Shown here: positions 1-10,573 of the stretch, piece by piece | Layout: each line of letters begins with the position of its first letter | Position numbering within the stretch: position 1 is the stretch's first letter | Assembly: GCA_037576195.1 (NCBI GenBank) | Contig: CM075102.1 | Span: 124,001-188,000, forward strand | From: Phytoseiulus persimilis | Taxonomy: Eukaryota; Arthropoda; Arachnida; Mesostigmata; Phytoseiidae | Direction of reading: 5' to 3' | DNA: 64,000 nucleotides | Made by a program: the position numbers and the translations under genes | Notes under the pieces: model-generated | What the model was told of the DNA's origin: nothing | Database searches by the model: none | Seen by the model: the letters and a program-made list of their open reading frames with translations, nothing else

Positions 1-237
1 TTTGTTCGCAGGGTCTCGGTCATTCTGTCTGTGTTCGCGAGAGGGAAGACGAGTCTGTTCTTGGTTGATCGGTGCAGTTGTAGGCTCAACTTGACGTACG
101 CTGCTTTGAGTTTGTCAAACGATTCCAGCTGTGATCTGGTGAGATTTTCCCAGATAAGCTGTGTTCCGTAGGATGCGATCGGCGATATCTTCAGCTCAAA
201 GAGGGCGAGGGCGGTCTGTAGCGACAGCTCGTTCGGG
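1..237 (-). mobile_element. Non-LTR retrotransposon fragment (post-RT region)
   Basis: Read on the minus strand, one frame is open over the whole stretch. It contains LFELKISPIASYGTQLIW and a following LxKLKAAYVKLSLQLHRSTKNR-type segment. This is the region just downstream of the reverse-transcriptase palm in many arthropod LINEs, where the new strand's connection helices lie. The element at 10.6-12.5 kb has a comparable segment at the same place, so the two belong to related but not identical families. The fragment is cut by the window edge at its 3' side and ends near 237 at its 5' side. It is a remnant, not a gene. Confidence 0.75.
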
Positions 238-1740
238 CGCCGGAATTCCCGGGACCCGCCCCGACTCAATTATCGAATAGCTTCCGCGTTACTCATCTAT
301 CGGGAATACTTTCTCCCAGGCAAGAAAGGAAAAAGTTGTTGGCTTTGAAATATTCAGGATACGTCTCTGCTTTGTCATCAAGGAGCTTGAGCTACCGCGT
401 ATAAGGGACAGAGAAAAATCGAAAACCTTACCGAACGAAGCCGTATGACGACCCCTTGCCGTGCGAGCCTTGCGCATAACGACACTGCACTGGAGGAGAG
501 TGAGGAAATAGCCTACGACTGACCGCAACTCCACATGATTGCGACCGATGGACTTCAAATAGCCACATTGAGTTGGTATCGATTACCGGATTTCCTCAAC
601 AGAAGACTGCTCGTTGGGGAGTTCGCTTGGGAGTCCCAGGATTTGACTACAGGCTGATCCTGCCGTCGCGAAGTTGATAATTAGCTGCTCAGAAACTCGA
701 AAAGTAGTCGCTGAAACCAGTCTTTCGGATTCAACTGATCGAGACCATAACGTTTCATCCTCCTGAGAATCATATTCTGAGGAGTCTGTTGAACAACACG
801 CGTGGACGATTCGGGGAGCTCGGGTTGATGAGCTATCGCAGAACTTAGGATGGTGAGCTGGAGGGAAGTCAATCAGCTGTGGCGAATCGATGAACTACAG
901 AAGGAGATTCGATGAAGAAACGACGCGGGCTGAGCGGAGGTTATCTCGCTGCATTGAAAGGTTGATTTGTAAGTACCCGCATCAGATCCAATGAACCACG
1001 AACCATGTGAATAGAACCTATCAATCTGGGTGCAAACGAGAAAGAGCTCAAAGTCGAGCGAAAACAAACTTCAAAGAAATATCTTAGAAGTTGTTATACT
1101 CAGGGAAGGGATGCAATTGTCAAAAGGAGTCTGCTTTGGCATCTGCAGTTCATAATGAACTACGGGCTCGATATTTGTGTAGCAAACCTCATCGTTTGCT
1201 TGCAAACTTCCTTGATGTTGGCGATTAGCTCTGCTAGCTAGGAGGGGTTTTCTTTGAACTCAAGCTTGTCGAGTCCTATCTGCTCTCAAGAATGAGTCCG
1301 TTGCGTTTGTGTAACCCCGCGATCCTCTTCATTGAGAGGATAGGAGCCTCACATGAATTCGCTCTCCGGAGCTCGGCGGATCGGACTCTGAGGTACATTA
1401 TGAGATATAGAAATGCAGTTGGAATGAAATAATATACTGAAAACATTCACGCACAGGAGCTTTCGAGCGACATCCTTGGAATCTTCAAGTTCCGCCTCAG
1501 GCGGCGCTTCGCTCAGCTACGAGCCTTCATAGGATGAAATGCATTCACACACAAACCACAAGAATGGGAAATTCATCTGGAGTATGGGGCTGACATGAAT
1601 AGAACCCATGGAAAAAAGACACAAGGCCAGGCATGAATTTCTGAGACTCGGAACTCGGAAAACAATCCGACTCGAAAACGGAGATCCATCATCAACGGAC
1701 CATTCTAACCCACCGAAATCATCCAAGAAATAATTTCCGA
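238..1740. other. No gene recognised
   Basis: Only short, mutually overlapping open frames on both strands. I see no RT motifs, no splice-joined coding path and no tandem repeats. It is probably diverged repeat or intergenic DNA between two retrotransposon remnants. Confidence 0.5.
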
Positions 1741-2577
1741 TTGGGGGGAGTCCTGACGAAGAAACTGGCCTCGCTCAGCTTTTGGTGTTCGCGCCTTCCG
1801 CTACTGGAAGCTTACCGGGCCTTGTATCTGATCCGATGCTTACTCTCCGCCACTCGCGTTTTTCACGTGCTCCGGTGCGCCGACGCTGAGACCCTCCTGG
1901 ACCTGCTTCAGCTGTTCGACGAGAAGCTCCGGGCCTGTTTGACCACTGTCTTGAACCTCGACCTAACCAGCGCCGAATCGTGGAGGCAGGCTACTTTACC
2001 TGTCACATCTGGGGGTATGGGGGTCCGAGCAATCACCGACCTGGCGACCAGCCAACACTTGGACTCCTTGTGTCGATTCAGAGAGCTGGCGGCGGGATTC
2101 TCGCCACCTGAAGTCGCCGCCCACCTCGGGACAGGATCGAGGCTCTTTCTCGGAGATTTCTGACTCGATGGCATGTCATCACAGATGTGATATCGCAAGC
2201 CACTCTGGACAGGGTCGTCATCGCGTCCCGGCGCTCGGACTGACGCCGCGCCCTGTGACAGGGAGAGAGCGAGACTCAACGCCGTTTTCCATCCAAGCAG
2301 CTTAAAATGGCTCTATGCTCTTCCTTCGCCGTCGATAGGCGCGATGCTGGACAACAACACACTCCGCAACGCTGCTGGTCTCCGGCTGGGCGTGCCGATC
2401 TGCGCTCCTCACCTCTGTGCGAGGTGTAGCTTCCCGGTCTCTGCTTCCGGGGACCGTGGACTGAGTTGCTCACGCAGTAGTGACCGACCCTCCCGCCATT
2501 TGGCTTTGAATTTGCTCATATCCCACGCGTCGCGCTCCGCATCGATCGCAAACGAACTCGAGCCGTCGGGTTTGTCG
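1741..2577 (+). mobile_element. Non-LTR retrotransposon 3' fragment, frameshifted
   Basis: The frame 1741-2163 is typical of the segment after the RT domain in one group of animal LINE-like elements: ATRVFHVLRCAD, then LTTVLNLDL, then the ATLPVTSGGMGVRA block. After stops, a second frame (2344-2575) continues with NNTLRNAAGLRLGVPICAPH, a cysteine pair and GDRGLSC, then RHLALN. This is the C-terminal zinc-binding tail of the same protein. The two halves are in different frames with stops between, so the copy is dead. It ends abruptly at about 2577, where an unrelated LINE begins in the opposite orientation. Confidence 0.75.
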
Positions 2578-5500
2578 CAGTATTTGAGTTGCGGGACAAC
2601 AGTAGCTTTCAAGAGAATCTTGGAGACCTCGAAACGGTTGGAGCTCCAGAGTGTTCTCGCGTTGAGTCTTTGGATCGCCTTTTCGGTCAATTTCCCCAAT
2701 GTCGGGCCAAGTAGTCCTTTTCGGCTGATAATTCGATTCCGAGATACTTATATGATGCTACCTGTGGCATTCGCATCCCTTGTATATTCAGGTTTCGATT
2801 TTGGATATGTGTCTTCGGTGGTCGAGAGGAAACCAATGTGCCGCTCTTTTGAGGATTGAATTTTATTGACCGGGCGTCTCAAAATTCTGTTGTTACCTCC
2901 GAAAGCGTTTCCATATCCTTCCATTCGTTTGCCATCAGAACAATGTCGTGGGTAAACATCAGGTCAGGGATCGTGGATCGTGGTTTTCTCTTCCACGTCC
3001 CAGAAATTGCCTTTTTCCGCGAATCTAAAGTCAATCCCTTCCGAAAGAAGTTGTCGCTCGAGATCTGTGTTGGCTGAAGAGGATCGGGGATAGAGGACAC
3101 CGCGGACGAAGTGCGGTGGTTATGGACACTTCGTTCGAGGTATGGTCAGCGTATCGAATGGAGATAGAGGTGCCTTCATCAAGGTGTTTATTGAGCTCAA
3201 TCAGTGCTGGGTTCATTCCTCTTCCCTCAAGCGTTTGCCACAGCCTCCGTGGATCGATGCGATCGAAGGCTTTCATAGCATCCAAGAGCACGCAGTTCAG
3301 ACCCGTTTGCTGGGCTCTAGCGGTCTCGATTGCCGTTGTGAGAACAAAAATGTTGTCCTCGCCCCGGCGGTCTTTCTCGAACCCATTTTGCATCTCCCAC
3401 AAGTTTCTTTCCTCTGTCGATTTTTGTATGCGTTTCCCCAGTATTTTGGTGAATACTCGCTACATGACATCGGATGCAGTGATGGGTCAGTAAATGGTGA
3501 GGTTTTTTTCCGTTGAGTTTGGTTTTCAAGAAGGGAGACCCTGCCTATCCTCCATTCCATCGGCAGCTCGTGAGAGCCTCCCAGAATCTCACTGAATACA
3601 TCGGAGACCTATTCGTAGCCGATATCGTCAAGTGCTTTGAAGATTTTCGTCGGTATCTTGTCGGGTCCAGTGGCTGAATTCACGGAGATTCCCGCCAAGG
3701 TGATTTTCAACTCCGAACCTGTTGCGACAAGCTCGACTCGTGGCCTCGAGAGGAAGCGTCGATCCTTGCGCCGACGTTGAAGTCTTCGGCTTCCAGCAGG
3801 CGGTTTGCTACTCCAGTGAGGTAAGCTGTCATATCCAGCGGTTGGACATCGTTACCAGCTTCATTAACTATTCGTATCCTGTCTGGTGCCTTTCTCTCGT
3901 TCTTCCTGCTGTACTCCCAGAATGCTTTGGTTTTTGCTTCGATGGGGGCTCTCATTATTTGGTCGTACATTATACGATCCCTCATGGGGAATTGGTTCGC
4001 GAATTCGGCTCGGACAGCGTCTTGTGCTATTCGATACTGCCTTTTCGTTTCTTCCACGCCAATTCCAGTGTGTCTGGCTCTCCTCCATACACGACTGTTT
4101 TCCCTATTGCATCTCGAAAGTCGTGATGTTCCGGGAGAGAGTATTCTCTTCCTTGTGTCTACATTGATGAGTAAAGTATTTTTGCTCCCAGTCCATTTGT
4201 GGCTGTTTCAACTGCTTCCTGTAACCGTAATGCTCTCACTCGTGCTTTTTGGAGTTTTCAGTTTCGCTTGCCCTCACCGGAGTGCAGGGTAATGTTATGG
4301 GCAAAGGTTATGGTCGCTCCAGTTAAGGACTTCTTTGTTCTCGCCTATGTGCATGGGCATGACCTCTCGGAATGCTGCAGCGATACATAGTCGATTGAGG
4401 ACGAATGACCACCCTGGGTTCGAGTGATCCTTCCTCCGCATCTTTCGGACAGATTCAGAATTGTGTGGTCGTGATGGTCAACTAGCTCAATAATGAGCCC
4501 GCCTAGGCCATCTAGTCTTCCGTGAAGCTGTTCGATATGGGCGTTGATGTCGACCCCGATCACTAGCTTGGCGTCATCCTCAACCTTAGCTCAGATGACA
4601 TCTCCTATCTGTTGGGATTGTTTCTCATTCGAGTTATGGTCGATGATGGCGGCGTAGACTGAGATGAAGACCCATTGTCGGTTTCCTGTCTCAGCGCCCA
4701 CTGCAATGAAATCCGCCCCTTTTTCGGTCAAGCGTATCTCGTCCATGGTAGATCGGATAAGTATTCCATTTTCGATTATTCCCGTTAAATGTGAACCCTT
4801 CGATTCGGGGTGGATTATATAGGTTCATCAGGAGGGTTTCTGAGAGGGGGAGGATATCATAGTGGTCTGATCTGCCTTCGGGGGGAATGCTAGGATCATG
4901 GTTCTTCGAGGGCGTCTTGGAGGATTTTGGAAAGCTCGATTGTTTCCTCCCTCTTGCTCACCTGTCGCTGAGGAGTCGAGGTTTGCGGGTGAGATTTTTT
5001 CTCTCTCCGCTCCTCGGGTTCAAGGTGCTGACTCCGGCCCTGTCTCCGATTATCGTGGCTCTGAGGGGCTATGTGGGGTCGCCCCCTTCTTTTGGTCACG
5101 GGTCCCCAACTCGGCTGAGATGTTCACTTTTCATATTTTCCCCGCGCCTCTCGGTTGCTGCGGCTTATTGAAGTGTGGTCTATCCAGGTCGGGGACTCGA
5201 CCAGGGACCTGATGGCCCGTCTGAGGTGGCCCCCGGAATCGCTCGGACGGGTCGGAGCGTTACAAGCGCCAGAGGTGGAGGGTCCCTCCTTGGTCTTGGT
5301 TGTCTCGACCTTGGGTTCCGGCTGCGCACACAGATTTTTTGCGCCGTCGGACAGCAGCTGATCGATCTCGGCCGTGGGTAGATTGAGGCCTACGGCTATT
5401 CGGCGACTAATCCTGATCATTGCCTCGACCTGACCAGCTTTATTCTAGCCCTGGTTTGAGTTAAACGCAGGGCGCTCTGAAGTATACCTCAGATCCATTG

Positions 5501-5861
5501 TCTCGGTGCTGCCCTCCAGCTGGGTCATCAGGTTGTCTATGAACGCAGAGTGGCCATAGTTCTTCTTGTCTACACAAAAGGTTGTGTTGACTTTCTCTAG
5601 TCTCCCGAGCTCATCTAGTGCTTGCTGTGCTTCCGCGTCAGCCTCGCTCCTCTCGAAAACCTCTTGGAAAACACTTTGACCTCCCCAGACGTGGACTGTG
5701 GCAGAGCAGGTGTAGTCTGCCTTCTCCAGCTCAGCTGTTGCTCTTTGGCAGAGCTTCGCGACGCAGAGAGGGTCGTACGTCCTGACTCTCAGTCCTCTGT
5801 GTTTGTTGAGGAGTGCATGCATGGTGTTCGACGGAAACAGATCGGAACAGTGCCGATCCAT
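2578..5861 (-). mobile_element. Degenerate LINE with ORF1, endonuclease and RT remnants
   Basis: On the minus strand, reading 5' to 3', several broken domains of one LINE can be followed. An ORF1-like frame lies at 5445-5861 and another acidic, Ser/Thr-rich frame at 5124-5420. A degenerate endonuclease follows (about 4560-4800 with ILIRSTMDEIRLTEKGADF-type sequence; 4345-4563 with GVDINAHIEQLHGRLDG and SSIDYV). A linker lies at 3707-4057, then an RT palm segment (3031-3402) with VLLDAMKAFDRIDPRRLW, and finally a post-RT piece (about 2580-2700) with RLNARTLWSSNRFEVSK. Stops and frame changes separate every block. The copy is also cut in mid-ORF2 where it meets the opposite-strand fragment near 2577. 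It is a pseudogenised copy. Confidence 0.8.
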
Positions 5862-6184
5862 TCAGGCGGTGCCCTCTTTCTATCGGCAGAGTAGACAGAG
5901 GTCGGTCACCTTGCGTTGGGAGGACAAGGTTTCGGGAGATTTGGTTTACTTTTCCTGTGTGCGCGAGTATGAGGTTTCGTCACGGCTCGGAAATATTCGA
6001 AAAGCATATTCAAGCTAATCTCCCCGGCCGGAACCGCTGTGCTCACGCCGCCGGACTGGGATCGGATGTCATCAATTGACCCGAGTTTTTGGTGGAAGAA
6101 GATACGAAGTGGAGACAAAGTGGCAATGGGTGACTCAGGAGTATTTTGACGGAATGAAAATTTATAATCGCATATCTCCACTTC

Positions 6185-6560
6185 GTTCGACGTTCGAATC
6201 CACATTTTTATTCTGTGGCGTAGCCTCGAGCCTCCATGGCGGCGAGACAACGAGCCGGCATGGCGTCTACCGAGTTTCGTGATCGTTGTTTTGCAAATCT
6301 AAGCATCCATACCTAAGAGCGCCCTGGGAATCTTCTCTGCTGAGGGGATTCTCCGTTCGTGCACGCCGATCCGGCACTTCCCACAGATGCTCGAACGAAT
6401 TGAAATCCGCATTTTATTCGGCCAATCGATGACTTCAACTATCTTGGAAATGTGCTACGTGCTCTGAGCTCATGGCATCGTTGTCATGATGGGAAACCCA
6501 CTCGGTGGTCACATTCTCACTCGCATGCACCAACCGGGAGGAACTCTCTCGCATTCAAAA
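6185..6560 (-). mobile_element. Tc1/mariner transposase remnant (C-terminal part)
   Basis: On the minus strand, across two frames, the C-terminal landmarks of a Tc1-type DDE transposase can be read. These are HHDNDAMSSEHVAHF (the second catalytic Asp region), then VIDWPNKM...SICGKC (equivalent of the WPAQSPDLNPIEHLWE block), and at the end DAMPARCLAAMEARGYAT (equivalent of the usual MPRRCxAVIxARGG tail). Frame changes and stops interrupt it and no N-terminal half was found, so it is a fossil. I saw no terminal inverted repeats. Confidence 0.6.
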
Positions 6561-6972
6561 CGTTCCTCGATGCCTCTCATCCGAATCCGAGGTCCAGTAC
6601 CAGTACCCAGCGGTAAAATGCGGATTGAACTCACTCTAATCACTCCCGAAGAATTTTGGAACCATGCCGCTCCGAAAAACTCAAGAGCTCGTGCTCTGTG
6701 GTCGACGCAGGCCTTCCTTCACGATTTCTCTCCGATCGTGGTTTCCTCGCTGGTCGCCCTCCGTGGAGCCCCACACTCCATCGTTACAACATGACATCGA
6801 GCATCCCCTCAACTACGTTCTTAACAACGCGGGGCGTGGCTCTCCGGAAGTCTTCTGAGATGGCAAACTGTTTTTTCGTTGGTTTTCCTGCGACGCGCTC
6901 GCCTGAGCTCGTTCTGTAGTGTATCTTACCTCAGAAACTTGATTCTATCCTTACTATATATAATCGGCTTAG
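6561..6972. other. No gene recognised
   Basis: Short overlapping open frames only. The stretch lies between the Tc1 remnant and the satellite array and may be upstream sequence of the transposon too diverged to read. Confidence 0.4.
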
Positions 6973-7020
6973 TCTGTCAGTTTGTCAGTTTGTCAGTCAG
7001 TTTGTCAGTTTGTCAGTTCG
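6973..7020 (+). repeat. Short tandem repeat of GTCAGTTT
   Basis: Five to six imperfect copies of an 8-bp unit GTCAGTTT, one of them shortened to GTCA, abut the left end of the 45-bp satellite. A similar GTCAGT-rich stretch followed by the same CGTC...CACTTTTTC block occurs near 62370-62405. Confidence 0.8.
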
Positions 7021-7034
7021 TCCGCACTTTTTCT

Positions 7035-10000
7035 GGAAGACATGAAGGTGATTCCGGGACCAATCTGAACATACTCTCCCGAGTCTGGAGAGGTGATTCC
7101 GGTACGAGTCTGACTATACTTTTCAAAAGCTGGAGGGGTGATTCTAGAACCGATCTGACCATACTTTTCAAAACGTGGAGGGGTGATTCCAAGACCAATC
7201 TGAGCATTACTTTCCAACTCTGGAGGGGTGATTCCGAGACCAATCTGAGCATTATTTCCCAATTATTTCCCAACTCTGGAGGGGTGATTCCGAGACCAAT
7301 CTGAGCATTACTTCTCAACTCTGGAGGGGTGATTCCAAGACCAATCTGAGCATTACTTCACAACTCTGGAGGGGTGATTCCAAGACCAATCTGAGCATTA
7401 CTTCCCGAATCTGGAGGGGTGATTCCGAGACCAATCTGAGCATTACTTCCCAACTCTGGAGGGGTGATTCCAAGACCAATCTGAGCATTACTTTCCAACT
7501 CTGGAGGGGTGATTCCGAGACCAATCTGAGCATTATTTCCCAACTCTGGAGGGGTGATTCCGAGACCAATCTGAGCATTACTTCTCAACTCTGGAGGGGT
7601 GATTCCAAGACCAATCTGAGCATTACTTCACAACTCTGGAGGGGTGATTCCAGGACCAATCTGGGCATTACTTCCCAACTCTGGAGGGGTGGTTCCGAGA
7701 CCAATCTGAGCATTACTTCCCAACTCTGGAGGGGTGATTCCGAGACCAATCTGAGCATTACTTCCCAACTCTGGAGGGGTGATTCCGAGACCAATCTGAG
7801 CATTATTTCCCAACTCTGGAGGGGTGATTCCGAGACCAATCTGAGCATTACTTCCCAACTCTGGAGGGGTGATTCCGAGACCAATCTGAGCATTACTTTC
7901 CAACTCTGGAGGGGTGATTCCGAGACCAATCTGAGCATTACTTCTCAACTCTGGAGGGGTGATTCCAAGACCAATCTGAGCATTACTTCACAACTCTGGA
8001 GGGGTGATTCCAGGACCAATCTGGGCATTACTTCCCAACTCTGGAGGGGTGGTTCCGAGACCAATCTGAGCATTACTTCCCAACTCTGGAGGGGTGATTC
8101 CGAGACCAATCTGAGCATTACTTCACAACTCTGGAGGGGTGATTCCAAGACCAATCTGAGCATTACTTCCCAACTCTGGAGGGGTGATTCCGAGACCAAT
8201 CTGAGCATTACTTCTCAACTCTGGAGGGGTGACTCCAAGACCAATCTGAGCATTACTTCACAACTCTGGAGGGGTGATTCCAAGACCAATCTGAGCATTA
8301 CTTCCCAACTCTGGAGGGGTGATTCCGAGACCAATCTGAGCATTACTTCCCAACTCTGGAGGGGTGATTCCGAGACCAATCTGAGCATTACTTTCCAACT
8401 CTGGAGGGGTGATTCCGAGACCAATCTGAGCATTACTTCCCAACTCTGGAGGGGTGATTCCGAGACCAATCTGAGCATTACTTCCCAACTCTGGAGGGGT
8501 GATTCCGAGACCAATCTGAGCATCACTTCACAACTCTGGAGGGGTGATTCCGAGACCAATCTGAGCATTACTTCCCAACTCTGGAGGGGTGATTCCGAGA
8601 CCAATCTGAGCATTACTTCCCAACTCTGGAGGGGTGATTCCGAGACCAATCTGAGCATTATTTCCCAACTCTGGAGGGGTGATTCCGAGACCAATCTGAG
8701 CATTATTTCCCAACTCTGGAGGGGTGATTCCGAGACCGATCTGAGCATTACTTCCCAACTCTGGAGGGGTGATTCCGAGACCAATCTGAGCATTATTTCC
8801 CAACTCTGGAGGGGTGATTCCGAGACCAATCTGAGCATTACTTCCCAACTCTGGAGGGGTGATTCCGAGACCAATCTGAGCATTACTTCACAACTCTGGA
8901 GGGGTGATTCCGAGACCAATCTGAGCATTACTTCCCAACTCTGGAGGGGTGATTCCGAGACCAATCTGAGCATTACTTCCCAACTCTGGAGGGGTGAATC
9001 CGAGACCAATCTGAGCATTACTTCACAACTCTGGAGGGGTGATTCCGAGACCAATCTGAGCATTACTTCCCAACTCTGGAGGGGTGATTCCGAGACCAAT
9101 CTGAGCATTACTTCCCAACTCTGGAGGGGTGATTCCAAGACCAATCTGGGCATTACTTCCCAACTCTGGAGGGGTGGTTCCGAGACCAATCTGAGCATTA
9201 CTTCCCAACTCTGGAGGGGTGATTCCGAGACCAATCTGAGCATTACTTCCCAACTCTGGAGGGGTGATTCCGAGACCAATCTGAGCATTATTTCCCAACT
9301 CTGGAGGGGTGATTCCGAGACCAATCTGAGCATTACTTCCCAACTCTGGAGGGGTGATTCCGAGACCAATCTGAGCATTACTTTCCAACTCTGGAGGGGT
9401 GATTCCGAGACCAATCTGAGCATTATTTCCCAACTCTGGAGGGGTGATTCCGAGACCAATCTGAGCATTACTTCTCAACTCTGGAGGGGTGATTCCAAGA
9501 CCAATCTGAGCATTACTTCACAACTCTGGAGGGGTGATTCCGAGACCAATCTGAGCATTACTTCACAACTCTGGAGGGGTGATTCCGAGACCAATCTGAG
9601 CATTACTTCACAACTCTGGAGGGGTGATTCCGAGACCAATCTGAGCATTACTTCCCAACTCTGGAGGGGTGATTCCGAGACCAATCTGAGCATTACTTCC
9701 CAACTCTGGAGGGGTGATTCCGAGACCAATCTGAGCATTATTTCCCAACTCTGGAGGGGTGATTCCGAGACCAATCTGAGCATTACTTCCCAACTCTGGA
9801 GGGGTGATTCCGAGACCAATCTGAGCATTACTTCCCAACTCTGGAGGGGTGATTCCGAGACCAATCTGAGCATTATTTCCCAACTCTGGAGGGGTGATTC
9901 CGAGACCAATCTGAGCATTACTTCCCAACTCTGGAGGGGTGATTCCAAGACCAATCTGAGCATTACTTCCCAACTCTGGAGGGGTGATTCCGAGACCAAT

Positions 10001-10335
10001 CTGAGCATTACTTCTCAACTCTGGAGGGGTGACTCCAAGACCAATCTGAGCATTACTTCACAACTCTGGAGGGGTGATTCCAAGACCAATCTGAGCATTA
10101 CTTCCCAACTCTGGAGGGGTGATTCCGAGACCAATCTGAGCATTACTTCTCAACTCTGGAGGGGTGACTCCAAGACCAATCTGAGCATTACTTCACAACT
10201 CTGGAGGGGTGATTCCAAGACCAATCTGAGCATTACTTCCCAACTCTGGAGGGGTGATTCCGAGACCAATCTGAGCATTACTTTCCAACTCCGGAGGGGT
10301 GATTCCGGGGTCAATCTGACCATATTTTTCAAAAT
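7035..10335. repeat. 45-bp satellite array, about 73 copies
   Basis: A continuous tandem array of a 45-bp unit. Each unit contains CCAATCTGAGCATTACTTCC and CAACTCTGGAGGGGTGATTC. Copies in the centre are nearly identical. Substitutions recur at a few sites (GAGACC/AAGACC, ATTACTTCC/ATTATTTCC/ATTACTTCA/ATTACTTCT, GATTCC/GACTCC/GGTTCC). The outermost units are the most diverged, and units at both ends share the variant ...CTGACCATA(C/T)TTTTCAAAA. One 11-bp internal duplication (ATTATTTCCCA twice) sits at about 7252-7273. Because 45 is a multiple of three, frames stay open for hundreds of codons on both strands; these are by-products, not genes. There are no unique spacers, so it is not a CRISPR array. 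Higher-order duplication is present (see findings). Confidence 0.97.
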
Positions 10336-10558
10336 CAGAATGCTGACCCAATGAAGGGAGAGAAAAGTGCCTCGATGGCAGGGAGCACCGTCCAACCGCG
10401 CGCAGCGCGGCCGACTCCAGTCGGCCAAAGGCCGGCTGGTGGTGAATAATCGGCTATCGAGGCCATTGGAAGGTGTCAGCGGTCTGAAATCGTGTCTTCC
10501 CGCAATCATTCAGAGCCTTCAAGACGGATCTTTCATCGCATCGGAATACTCTCCGGGT
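10336..10558. other. Spacer between satellite and LINE
   Basis: No gene. It contains small inverted repeats such as GCCGACTCCAGTCGGC (about 10408-10423) followed by GGCCAAAGGCC. Confidence 0.5.
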
Positions 10559-10573
10559 TATCCTCACACAGTA
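10559..10573. repeat. Probable target-site duplication, left copy
   Basis: TATCCTCACACAGTA, identical to 12538-12552, flanks the 3' side of the minus-strand LINE. The length and position fit an LINE target-site duplication. Confidence 0.6.

Noticed and set aside
8215..9468. 417-codon open frame on the minus strand inside the tandem array
   Set aside because: It is a translation of the 45-bp satellite; a unit of 15 codons without stops keeps frames open by arithmetic. There is no start context, promoter or non-repeat part.
7035..10335. CRISPR-like regular repeats
   Set aside because: Repeats are directly head-to-tail with no unique spacers, and the surrounding DNA is eukaryotic.
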